From Paenibacillus gyeongsangnamensis (GTDB lineage: Bacteria > Bacillota > Bacilli > Paenibacillales > NBRC-103111): a stretch of DNA of 64,000 nucleotides. This document shows positions 8,106 to 14,931 of this stretch, one piece after another (position 1 is the stretch's first letter; each line of letters opens with the position of its first letter). A program made the position numbers and the translations under genes. The stretch covers positions 1 through 64,000 of the forward strand of contig NZ_JAQAGZ010000006.1 of the NCBI RefSeq assembly GCF_027533625.1, in the 5' to 3' direction. The notes under the pieces were generated by a model. The model made no database searches and was not told the origin of the DNA. It saw only the letters and a list, made by a program, of their open reading frames with translations.

Positions 8106-8657
8106 ATGGACATGCATTGGATTATGTGCGGCGAAGCGGAGCATCAGCTGTCCGGAGAACAAGGGCAGCTTCTGCGAGATCCGGCGCTCACAAGGAAAGG
8201 GATCCAGGCGGTGTCGGCGCTTAAGCTCGAATTGAGCTTAAGTTCGGACGATGCGATCGTGACAGGCACCGTTAAAAGGCTTCTGCAAACGGCAAGCCTT
8301 CTGGGTTCCGGTTCCGGCTGCGGGTTATTCGTCCATCCGTTGGCCGGCCCCCGGCAGCATCCGTTTATATATGATTTCCGTACGATGCCGTGTGACCGCC
8401 CGATGGAGCCGGAGCGAATCGTCAAGGAATATCCCGAGATGCTGCCGGCGCCGGGGCTTCCGGAACCGCTATGGCTGCAAGGGACGCACACGATGCCGGG
8501 ACCGCTCTTCGCTCAGCAGGCCGAACGCTTCGTCGACTGGTGCCGGAGTTTGAATACCGCCCGGTTGTTCGTCGTCACCGAAACCGGAACGATTAAAGCG
8601 TTCCAGACGCTGAAGTTGCGAGCATCCCAGCCTGCTCTACCGACACTTGCTGAATAA
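8106..8657 (+). CDS. histidine-phosphatase-like protein lacking both catalytic histidines
   Basis: 183 residues aligned by eye with phosphoglycerate-mutase-like phosphatases. MCGEAEHQ stands where these have RHGEAEHN, DPALTRKGIQAVSAL matches the D-x-LT-x-x-G-x-x-Q-A helix, and VKRLLQTASLL matches the R-x-x-QTA helix. VVTETGTIKAF replaces VVTHGGTIRAF. The nucleophilic histidine is C8 and the second histidine is E159, so ordinary phosphatase chemistry is not possible. A binding or regulatory role is likely. GAGGTGAGG before ATG 8106 supports this start over ATG 8085. A strong terminator overlaps the stop. Confidence 0.65.
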   Translation: MDMHWIMCGEAEHQLSGEQGQLLRDPALTRKGIQAVSALKLELSLSSDDAIVTGTVKRLLQTASLLGSGSGCGLFVHPLAGPRQHPFIYDFRTMPCDRPMEPERIVKEYPEMLPAPGLPEPLWLQGTHTMPGPLFAQQAERFVDWCRSLNTARLFVVTETGTIKAFQTLKLRASQPALPTLAE

Positions 8658-8687
8658 GAGCCTTGCTGCGGGGCTCTTATTTTTTTT
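8655..8687 (+). terminator. rho-independent terminator
   Basis: AAGAGCC, a loop and GGCTCTT form the stem, followed by a run of T residues. It ends the accessory gene block just before the lysC promoter. Confidence 0.85.
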
Positions 8688-8720
8688 CGACATCTTTCTA
8701 TTTTCTGAGACTGGCGACTG

Positions 8721-8729
8721 TGGTATAAT
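8721..8729 (+). promoter_or_regulatory. extended -10 promoter of lysC
   Basis: TGGTATAAT is a consensus extended -10 element (TGnTATAAT), 42 bases before the TTG start of lysC. No good -35 hexamer is seen at 17 bases. The leader is too short for a lysine riboswitch. Confidence 0.6.
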
Positions 8730-8771
8730 CAGACATTGTTATGTAAAAGTATCGGTTAGGAGTGAACAGCT

Positions 8772-10028
8772 TTGTCGCTTATAGTTATGAAATTCGGCGG
8801 AAGCTCCGTTGGGGATGCAGCGCGCATGAAGCGCGTCGCGAACCGGATTGTTGAGCGCAAGCGCGAAGGTCACAAATGCGTTGTCGTGGTTTCCGCCATG
8901 GGAGATACGACAGATGATTTGATCGATTTAACCCAGCAGATCTGCACAGGTGCGCCGCCGGTCCGCGAAATGGATATGCTTCTGAGCACTGGGGAACAGG
9001 TGTCGGTCGCGCTGCTCTCCATGGCGATTCATAGTTTGGGAGAATCCGCCGTTTCGTTCACCGGCTGGCAGGCGGGCATGTTCACCGAACCGGTTCACGG
9101 CAAAGCGCGGATTACGGATATTCGTCCGGACCGGGTGAAAGCGGCGCTGAACGAGGACAAGGTGGTCATCGTAGCCGGATTCCAGGGCATGACGGCCGAA
9201 GGCGAGATTACGACGCTGGGACGCGGCGGCTCCGATACGACGGCGGTAGCGCTTGCGGCGGCGATTGAAGCGGACGTGTGCGAAATTTTCACGGATGTGG
9301 ACGGGGTATACTCGACGGACCCGCGGATCGTGAAGGTGGCTCGGAAGCTGAATGATATCTCGTACGACGAAATGCTCGAGCTGGCCAACCTGGGCGCAGC
9401 CGTGCTGCATCCGCGTGCGGTGGAATACGCGAAGAATTACAATGTGAATCTGGTCGTCAGATCCAGCTTTAATTATAATGAAGGAACGAATGTGAAGGAG
9501 GAAGCGGCAATGGAGCAAGGCATCGTGGTCCGCGGGATTGCGTACGATAAGAATGTGGCGAGGATCAGTATTCTGGGTGTGGAAGAGAAGCCCGGTCAAC
9601 TGGCCAAAGTATTCACCGCACTGGCGAATGAGCAGATCGACGTTGACATTATCGTGCAGAGCGGTGTGCTTAACGGCGGTGCCGACTTCTCCTTTACGAT
9701 CGGACTCAGCGATCTGGACAAAGCGCTGACCACGATCGAAGGCATCCGTTCTTCCGTCGGCTTCCGCGAGGTGACCTCGGAAACCAATCTCGTCAAAGTT
9801 TCCATCGTCGGCGCCGGCATGGTCAGCACTCCTGGAGTAGCTGCGAAGATGTTCGAGGTCATCTCCGAGCTCGGGATCAGTATTCTGATGGTGAGCACAT
9901 CCGAGATCAAGACGTCCTGCGTCATTGAAAACGGCCGTTTGAACGAAGTGGTTCAAGCGCTGCATACCGCTTACGGCCTGGATACGGATCAAGCCGCCTT
10001 CGTAGGCGGCCCGTCCGAGAGAAGATAA
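8772..10028 (+). CDS. lysC: aspartate kinase (aspartokinase II type, alpha subunit)
   Basis: 418 residues. It phosphorylates aspartate at the start of the lysine, threonine, methionine and diaminopimelate pathway. The N-terminal kinase domain begins with KFGGSSVGD; TLGRGGSDTTAVALA and EIFTDVDGVYSTDPRIV are further kinase motifs. Two ACT regulatory domains follow from about residue 265, including EKPGQLAKVFTALA. AGGAGTGA precedes the TTG start. Position 9510 carries an internal in-frame start (separate entry), as known for the B. subtilis lysine-sensitive enzyme. The gene is monocistronic, with its own promoter. Which amino acid inhibits it cannot be read from the sequence. Confidence 0.93.
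   Translation: MSLIVMKFGGSSVGDAARMKRVANRIVERKREGHKCVVVVSAMGDTTDDLIDLTQQICTGAPPVREMDMLLSTGEQVSVALLSMAIHSLGESAVSFTGWQAGMFTEPVHGKARITDIRPDRVKAALNEDKVVIVAGFQGMTAEGEITTLGRGGSDTTAVALAAAIEADVCEIFTDVDGVYSTDPRIVKVARKLNDISYDEMLELANLGAAVLHPRAVEYAKNYNVNLVVRSSFNYNEGTNVKEEAAMEQGIVVRGIAYDKNVARISILGVEEKPGQLAKVFTALANEQIDVDIIVQSGVLNGGADFSFTIGLSDLDKALTTIEGIRSSVGFREVTSETNLVKVSIVGAGMVSTPGVAAKMFEVISELGISILMVSTSEIKTSCVIENGRLNEVVQALHTAYGLDTDQAAFVGGPSERR
9510..10028 (+). CDS. lysC: aspartokinase beta subunit from internal in-frame start
   Basis: Within lysC, AAGGAGG (9495-9501) sits 8 bases before ATG 9510, which is in frame with the full gene at codon 247. The product would be 172 residues, starting MEQGIVVRGIAYDKN and consisting of the two ACT domains only. 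In B. subtilis aspartokinase II, an overlapping beta subunit is made this way to form an alpha2beta2 enzyme. The near-perfect ribosome binding site inside a coding region is the evidence that the same happens here. Confidence 0.7.
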   Translation: MEQGIVVRGIAYDKNVARISILGVEEKPGQLAKVFTALANEQIDVDIIVQSGVLNGGADFSFTIGLSDLDKALTTIEGIRSSVGFREVTSETNLVKVSIVGAGMVSTPGVAAKMFEVISELGISILMVSTSEIKTSCVIENGRLNEVVQALHTAYGLDTDQAAFVGGPSERR

Positions 10029-10052
10029 GCTAAAAGTCGAATTGTCGCGGCC

Positions 10053-10517
10053 TTAGCGGATTTTGTCGAAAAGGAACGTGAGTGTTTTCAAAAGGAACGC
10101 GGTAATGCCGGCGGCCATCAAAGGACCGACCGGTATCCCCTTCAGGAAGATAATGCCGAAGATGGAACCGATAACAAGACCCACAATTAATTGTGGGTCT
10201 ATTTTTAATAGTTCCAACCCTTTTCCGTTCATATAAGTGGCGACCGCCCCGCCAAGCAGCGCCAGGATGCCCGGCCATGTCGTAAACATCGAGCTGATGT
10301 CCTTGAGGGTGATCCGCTCGCTGGCGAAGGGAACCAGCACCCCCATCGTTAGAAACAGCAGTCCCAGCTCCAGGCCTCTACGCTCCATGGTGGGCAAATA
10401 TCGGTCGAGGCTGAGCAGCTTGACCACCAGCAAGACGCAGGCCGCCGTCGTAATGATGTGCGACCGGCCCAGCAGTCCGATGATGATGAGAGCGACTAAC
10501 AGGATGTCTCCGTTCAT
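10053..10517 (-). CDS. DUF441 family membrane protein
   Basis: 154 residues, four or five membrane helices with characteristic glycine-rich loops: [34 protein letters not shown] and [17 protein letters not shown]. This is the DUF441 (YeaL-like) family, of unknown function. AAGGGG lies before the ATG. It is convergent with lysC (24 bases between the stops) and lies 72 bases downstream of comB on the same strand. Confidence 0.88.
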   Translation of the reverse strand: MNGDILLVALIIIGLLGRSHIITTAACVLLVVKLLSLDRYLPTMERRGLELGLLFLTMGVLVPFASERITLKDISSMFTTWPGILALLGGAVATYMNGKGLELLKIDPQLIVGLVIGSIFGIIFLKGIPVGPLMAAGITAFLLKTLTFLFDKIR

Positions 10518-10588
10518 GAACAGGCCCCTTATCCTATGGATTCTTTTCCATTGTATGATAAGAGGCTTGTTTTAGAACTTGGGCAAGC

Positions 10589-11329
10589 TCAGACCGTTAA
10601 GGCCTCAACCTTGCCGCCGCGCACCTCCGGCGCGATGCCGATCGTGTTGCGCTGAGCGCAGTAGAGGACGTCCTCCCGGCAGCCCAGCTTCGTCAGCCGC
10701 TTGCCGTTAGCGGAGGCCAGAAGCGTCTCTGTAAGCCGGTCCCTGACGCCCCGGTACGCATAGAGCATGCCGAGGCCGAAATCGTTCACTTTGAATGAAG
10801 TCTGCGCGTTGTCCGGCTCCGCCCCGCCCGCGATCTGGATCAGTTCGTCCAGAATCGCTCCCGCGCAGAGACCGTCCTCCAACGAGAAGACATCCTGGGT
10901 ACCGGAGCACAGAATGACCAGCTCCCCGCCGCATTCCATCGCCCGGGCGGCACATGCCCTTGCATTGAGCAGACTGCCGACAAGGATCCGGCTGATCTTC
11001 CCGGCTTTCTGGATCGCTCTCGTGCCGTTGGTCGTCGTCAGAATAATTCGCTTGCCCGTTACCGCGGCGGGTTCATATTCGAGCGGAGAGTTACCGAGAT
11101 CGAAGCCGGGAATTTTTTTGCAGCCGCGCTCTCCCCCGAGCAGGTCGCCTTCCTGCTGCAGGCTCTTCGCTCCATTCACCGTTTCCGTCGGAATGACTTC
11201 CTTGCAGCCGTTCACCAAAGCGGTCAGCAGCGTGGAAGTGGCGCGCAGGACATCGATGACGACGACCGTTTTATGATGAAGTTCCTCGGTTCTCGCTTCC
11301 ATTACAGTAGGAATGACCTGAATGTTCAT
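10589..11329 (-). CDS. comB: 2-phosphosulfolactate phosphatase
   Basis: About 246 residues of the ComB family, which removes phosphate from 2-phosphosulfolactate. Motifs: VVIDVLRATSTLLTAL with the acidic DVLRATST active-site segment, LTTTNGTRAI (metal/phosphate site) and LCSGTQDVFSLEDGLCAGAI. It follows comA with a 22-base gap, in the order comA-comB. Starting at ATG 11329 gives MNIQVIPT, the normal family start; a longer frame to 11377 would run into comA. In spore formers without methanogenesis, the pair is thought to make 3-sulfolactate stored in spores. Confidence 0.88.
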   Translation of the reverse strand: MNIQVIPTVMEARTEELHHKTVVVIDVLRATSTLLTALVNGCKEVIPTETVNGAKSLQQEGDLLGGERGCKKIPGFDLGNSPLEYEPAAVTGKRIILTTTNGTRAIQKAGKISRILVGSLLNARACAARAMECGGELVILCSGTQDVFSLEDGLCAGAILDELIQIAGGAEPDNAQTSFKVNDFGLGMLYAYRGVRDRLTETLLASANGKRLTKLGCREDVLYCAQRNTIGIAPEVRGGKVEALTV

Positions 11330-11348
11330 GCCCGCATCGCCCCTTTCC

Positions 11349-12188
11349 TTAAATCTCCCAATTCGGAGCGAGCTCATTCTCCGAGCGGCGTTCCTTGCCC
11401 ATCAGCAGCGTATCCGAACGCAAACCGCGCCTCAGCGCCTCAAGCGAGATGATGTCGCCCGGGGCGATATTCCCGAGGTGAATATCCACTCCCAGCATAT
11501 TTAGAAGATGGACCTGCTGTTCCTTGTGCGGCGCCTCCCACAACAGCAGATTCGGGCTCGGGACCTGATGGAGCACTTCCTCGATTTGTTCATCCTTGCA
11601 AGCCCCTTGCGCGTCAAAAATTCCTACGCCCTTGCCGGATTCCCGGCCTTCGATCGTGATCAGCTCGGCGCCGAGCTGGGCGTCGATAATGACGGTCTCG
11701 ATCAATTCGTCGATCTCAATCTTCGAGCCCCAGCATTTCTTCCCGTATTCCGTAATGATGAGGAACCCTTCCTCCCGTCCTCTGCGAATCAGCTCGCTCC
11801 GCAGGCTTCTCGGAACCTCAATCGTCCCGTCCGATACCTCGAGGGCGTTGAAGCCCATGGAAGAGACCATGTGAAAGTAGTCGTCAAGCGCATTCTGGCG
11901 GATCGCCACCTCGAGGAAGGTGCCGCCCGGATAAACCAGCACATCTTGCGATTTGATGAGCTCGATTTTTTTCTGAAGCAATGGGGTCGGGTAGAGCGGC
12001 GAAGTGCCGAATCCGATCTTGATCATATCGATATGCATTCCCGCGGTTTGCATCAAATCTTCCAGCGCATGAAGCCCCAGCCCCTTGTCGATCACCATCG
12101 TTTTGCCCAGGCTTCGCGGTTTGGCCTCGCGGCGTTCCGTCGGGTCGCTGAGATGGGGATGCCATTGCAGGGGTTTTGTAACCTTCAT
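11349..12188 (-). CDS. comA: phosphosulfolactate synthase
   Basis: 279 residues. It adds sulfite to phosphoenolpyruvate to give phosphosulfolactate. This TIM-barrel family is marked by TMVIDKGLGLHALEDLMQTA, IDMIKIGFGTSPLYP, VYPGGTFLEVA and VSDGTIEVP. The C-terminal LLWEAPHKEQQVHLLNMLG and LGNIAPGDIISLEALRRGLR are also diagnostic. GAGGCGA precedes the ATG. No comC-type dehydrogenase gene is nearby, so the oxidation step is not expected from this locus and sulfolactate is the likely end product. A sigma-K-like promoter candidate lies upstream. Confidence 0.9.
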   Translation of the reverse strand: MKVTKPLQWHPHLSDPTERREAKPRSLGKTMVIDKGLGLHALEDLMQTAGMHIDMIKIGFGTSPLYPTPLLQKKIELIKSQDVLVYPGGTFLEVAIRQNALDDYFHMVSSMGFNALEVSDGTIEVPRSLRSELIRRGREEGFLIITEYGKKCWGSKIEIDELIETVIIDAQLGAELITIEGRESGKGVGIFDAQGACKDEQIEEVLHQVPSPNLLLWEAPHKEQQVHLLNMLGVDIHLGNIAPGDIISLEALRRGLRSDTLLMGKERRSENELAPNWEI

Positions 12189-12228
12189 CGTTTGATCGCC
12201 TCGCAGTAAGGTAGTTGTAAGTACGTGT

Positions 12229-12259
12229 CATCATATGCATTTTCAATTGGGGATGTGCC
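12229..12259 (-). promoter_or_regulatory. candidate sigma-K promoter for comA-comB
   Basis: On the minus strand, GCACA is followed 16 bases later by CATATGATG. The sigma-K consensus is AC around -35 and CATAnnnTA at -10; here TG replaces the final TA. The match is partial. Late mother-cell expression would fit sulfolactate accumulation in spores. Confidence 0.3.
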
Positions 12260-12330
12260 CATGAAGCCTAAAATGAGACGAGCCGGCATATGATGGGTAC
12301 GGAACGGAATTCAGAAATGAGGTGAATGCA

Positions 12331-12603
12331 ATGTCGATGCTGAATAAAATCGTGCTGAGCATGGCCACGCTCCGAATCTTTTCGGGCAGCATTGAAATTT
12401 TCGCGGCGCTGCTCATGCTCCGGTTCAATCAAATCGAGAAGGCGCTGCTCGTCAATTCCGGCCTCGCTTTGGTAGGTCCTTTCGTCCTGCTGACGACGAC
12501 GACGATCGGACTCGTAGGGCTTGCGGATAAGCTGTCGATCGGGAAGCTGGTCTGGGTAATGGCCGGCGTCAGCTGCATCTTTATCGGAATCTTAAAAAAG
12601 TAA
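12331..12603 (+). CDS. yqhV: YqhV family membrane protein (DUF2619)
   Basis: 90 residues with three hydrophobic helices. It begins MSMLNKIVLSMATLRIFSG and ends VWVMAGVSCIFIGILKK. This small family is known next to spoIIIAA in B. subtilis, where it is called yqhV; the function is unknown. GAGGTG lies 6 bases before ATG 12331, making it better than GTG 12322. The sigma-E promoter of spoIIIA begins immediately after its stop codon, so the two units are separate. Confidence 0.85.
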   Translation: MSMLNKIVLSMATLRIFSGSIEIFAALLMLRFNQIEKALLVNSGLALVGPFVLLTTTTIGLVGLADKLSIGKLVWVMAGVSCIFIGILKK

Positions 12604-12606
12604 TCT

Positions 12607-12635
12607 GTCATAATTCGATAGGGCAAGCATACAAA
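12607..12635 (+). promoter_or_regulatory. sigma-E promoter of the spoIIIA operon
   Basis: GTCATAA (12607-12613), a 14-base spacer and CATACAAA (12628-12635) match the sigma-E consensus, about 43 bases before the spoIIIAA start. The spoIIIA operon is a known mother-cell sigma-E operon. Confidence 0.85.
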
Positions 12636-12677
12636 TGATTGTAAAAGATGGACAGCTTGGTAAGGGAGGATCCGACT

Positions 12678-13661
12678 TTGAATACGATAATGCCCTATAT
12701 GCCATCGTCCCTGCAGCGAATTCTAGCAACTCTAGCAAACACCGCAGAGGCCGAGCTTCAGGAAATCCGCATCCGGGAGATGCGTCCGCTCGAAATCGTC
12801 CGGGGCTCCGAATACCGTTTCGTCACATCGGACGGGGAGCTGACTGCAGAGCCCGAACAAGCCTACCGGCCAACCCGTCAAGATTGCGCAGGGGTGCTGG
12901 AGCTGTTGACCCAGCACTCGCTTTATACGTTCGAGGAAGAGCTGAGGAGGGGGTATATTACGATCGCCGGAGGCCACCGCGTCGGATTATCGGGAAGGAC
13001 CGTGGTAGAGCAGGGGCGGGTGAAGTATCTCAAGGAAATCAGCGGCTTTAATTTCCGGCTGGCCAGAGAGTGGAAAAGCTCGGGTGCCCGGGTGCTGCCT
13101 TATCTCATCGATGCCGGGGTGGGCAGAGTAGCGCGCACGCTTGTCGTCTCTCCGCCTCAACAAGGGAAAACGACGCTGGTCCGGGACATCGCCCGCCGCC
13201 TGAGTCTAGGCACCGAAGAGGGCATGCCTGCGCTAAAGGTCGGGATCGTCGACGAACGCTCCGAAATCGCGGCCTGCGTGAAGGGGGTGCCGCGGTTTGA
13301 TGTTGGCCCCCGCACCGATGTGCTGGACGCCTGCCCGAAGGCGGAGGGGATGATGATGATGATTCGTTCGATGTCGCCCGACGTGCTGGTTGTGGACGAG
13401 ATCGGTCGCGTGGAAGATGCGGCGGCGATTCATGAGGCGCTGCATGCCGGTATCAGCGTGATCGCGACCGCGCACGGCCGCGATGTGGACGATATCCGGA
13501 GCAGGCCGATTCTGCGGGAGCTGATCGGGGACGGCGTATTTGACCGGTTCGTCGTCCTGAGCCGGGGCAAATCCCGGGGCGCCGGACCGGACGCCGCGGT
13601 ATATGATACGCTGGGGCAGCGGCTCGACGACCGGCTGGCGCTTAGAGGGGGACTCCTATGA
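12678..13661 (+). CDS. spoIIIAA: stage III sporulation protein AA, secretion-type ATPase
   Basis: 327 residues from TTG 12678 (AAGGGAGGA 8 bases before). It is an ATPase related to type II/IV secretion ATPases that powers the SpoIIIA-SpoIIQ channel linking mother cell and forespore. Walker A is SPPQQGKTTL; Walker B is in SPDVLVVDEIGR; an EIRIREMRPLEI segment lies in the N-terminal domain. ISVIATAHGRDVDDI is the usual switch segment. First gene of the operon. An in-frame ATG at 12648 upstream lacks a ribosome binding site and would lie close to the promoter. Confidence 0.93.
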   Translation: MNTIMPYMPSSLQRILATLANTAEAELQEIRIREMRPLEIVRGSEYRFVTSDGELTAEPEQAYRPTRQDCAGVLELLTQHSLYTFEEELRRGYITIAGGHRVGLSGRTVVEQGRVKYLKEISGFNFRLAREWKSSGARVLPYLIDAGVGRVARTLVVSPPQQGKTTLVRDIARRLSLGTEEGMPALKVGIVDERSEIAACVKGVPRFDVGPRTDVLDACPKAEGMMMMIRSMSPDVLVVDEIGRVEDAAAIHEALHAGISVIATAHGRDVDDIRSRPILRELIGDGVFDRFVVLSRGKSRGAGPDAAVYDTLGQRLDDRLALRGGLL

Positions 13662-13728
13662 TGCGCAGGATGCGGAGGAAGCGGCGAACGGCAGCGCCGG
13701 CGGCGCGCGGCAGAGGGAGAAGCCCGGC

Positions 13729-14247
13729 ATGCTGAAGCTGCTGGGTGCCATGCTCATTCTGCTCGCCGGCACGCTCTTCGGCTTCTATCAGGCGCTGCTG
13801 CTCGCGAGGCGTCCCCGTCAAATTGCGGATGTGATCCGCAGCTTGCAGCGGCTCGAGACCGAGATCGTATTCGGTTTCACTCCCCTCCCGGATGCGCTGA
13901 CCTTGACCTCTCAGGCAAGTCAAGGACCGGTCAGCGCCATGTTCCGCGCAGCAGGGGAGGAACTGGCGCAGTCGGGCGGACGGTCCGTGCAGCAGATCTG
14001 GCAGAGCATCGTCGCCGGTCATTGGCGCAGCACCTCGATGAAGCCTCAGGAACGGGACACGCTGATCCAGCTGGGATCAACCCTCGGCCTAACGGACCGG
14101 GAGGATCAGATCAAGCATTTGCGCTTGACGGTTAAACAGCTGGAGGGCGAGGCGGAGATCGCCCGGGACGAGCAGCAGCGGTACGAGCGCATGTGGAAAA
14201 GCCTGGGCGTGCTGATGGGGCTTCTGGTCGTAATTTTGATGTACTAG
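13729..14247 (+). CDS. spoIIIAB: stage III sporulation protein AB
   Basis: 172 residues from ATG 13729, equal to the usual length. It starts with a hydrophobic helix (LKLLGAMLILLAGTLFGFY) and ends with another (SLGVLMGLLVVILMY), like GspF-type scaffold proteins of secretion systems. QLGSTLGLTDREDQIKHL is conserved in the family. The open frame extends upstream to 13603 with a low-complexity stretch, but GGGAGA before 13729 and family length favour this start. A 67-base gap separates it from spoIIIAA. Confidence 0.9.
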   Translation: MLKLLGAMLILLAGTLFGFYQALLLARRPRQIADVIRSLQRLETEIVFGFTPLPDALTLTSQASQGPVSAMFRAAGEELAQSGGRSVQQIWQSIVAGHWRSTSMKPQERDTLIQLGSTLGLTDREDQIKHLRLTVKQLEGEAEIARDEQQRYERMWKSLGVLMGLLVVILMY

Positions 14248-14278
14248 GCGTATAAGGCTTTAAGGTGAGGTGCCGCCA

Positions 14279-14482
14279 ATGAACGTGGATGTAAACGCGA
14301 TATTCCAGATTGCCGGCATCGGGATCATTATCGCGATGATTCATACCGTGCTCAAGCAAATGGGCAAAGAGGATATGGCCCACTGGGTAACGGTGATCGG
14401 GTTTGTAGTCGTGCTCTTTATGGTGGTCAGACTTCTCGACAGCCTGTTCAAAGAAATCAAAACGATTTTCTTGTTTCATTAG
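14279..14482 (+). CDS. spoIIIAC: stage III sporulation protein AC
   Basis: 67 residues with two membrane helices: IFQIAGIGIIIAMIHTVLKQM and VTVIGFVVVLFMVVRLLDSL (each given within 20-21 residues of the real span). Only the family resemblance and operon position identify it. It is a small membrane component of the feeding-tube complex. GGTGAGGTG lies before ATG 14279. It is followed after 12 bases by spoIIIAD. Confidence 0.9.
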   Translation: MNVDVNAIFQIAGIGIIIAMIHTVLKQMGKEDMAHWVTVIGFVVVLFMVVRLLDSLFKEIKTIFLFH

Positions 14483-14494
14483 GAGTGTAAGCGC

Positions 14495-14884
14495 ATGGAG
14501 ATCATCCAAATTGTCGGCTTGGGGCTGCTGACCACGGTACTCGTGCTGATCATCAAGGAGCAGAAGCCGATGTTCGCCTTTCTGCTCACCGCCTTTACCG
14601 GCATCACGATCTTCCTCTTCCTGATCGGCAAAATATCCGCCGTCATCGGCGTGCTGCAGGAGCTGGCGGAGAAAGCGGACATCAACCTGATCTTCCTTAA
14701 GACCATATTGAAAATTATCGGCATCGCCTATATCGCCGAATTCGGCGCTCAGATCATCCGGGATGCAGGACAGGAAGCGATCGCATCTAAAATCGAGCTT
14801 TCCGGCAAAATCCTCATCATGGTGATGGCCATTCCGATCGTCTCGGTCATTATTCAAACGGTGGTCAAGCTGCTGCCGGCTTAG
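14495..14884 (+). CDS. spoIIIAD: stage III sporulation protein AD
   Basis: 129 residues, about the usual 130. Three or four membrane helices: EIIQIVGLGLLTTVLVLII, FAFLLTAFTGITIFLFLIG and a C-terminal ILIMVMAIPIVSVIIQTVV. Residues FLKTILKIIGIAYIAEFGAQ are the conserved core of the SpoIIIAD family. Membrane component of the SpoIIIA channel. Confidence 0.92.
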   Translation: MEIIQIVGLGLLTTVLVLIIKEQKPMFAFLLTAFTGITIFLFLIGKISAVIGVLQELAEKADINLIFLKTILKIIGIAYIAEFGAQIIRDAGQEAIASKIELSGKILIMVMAIPIVSVIIQTVVKLLPA

Positions 14885-14931
14885 GCAGGCCGAGGGCTTC
14901 AGGAGGCGGATCGAACCGGGAGTTGAAGCTT

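Noticed and set aside
8687-8772. Lysine riboswitch before lysC
   Set aside because: Only 42 bases separate the extended -10 from the TTG start. A lysine riboswitch needs about 170 bases.
8928-9992. Long minus-strand open frame opposite lysC (354 codons)
   Set aside because: It mirrors the codon pattern of lysC, lacks a ribosome binding site and known domains, and is Arg/His-rich as expected for antisense frames of GC-rich genes.
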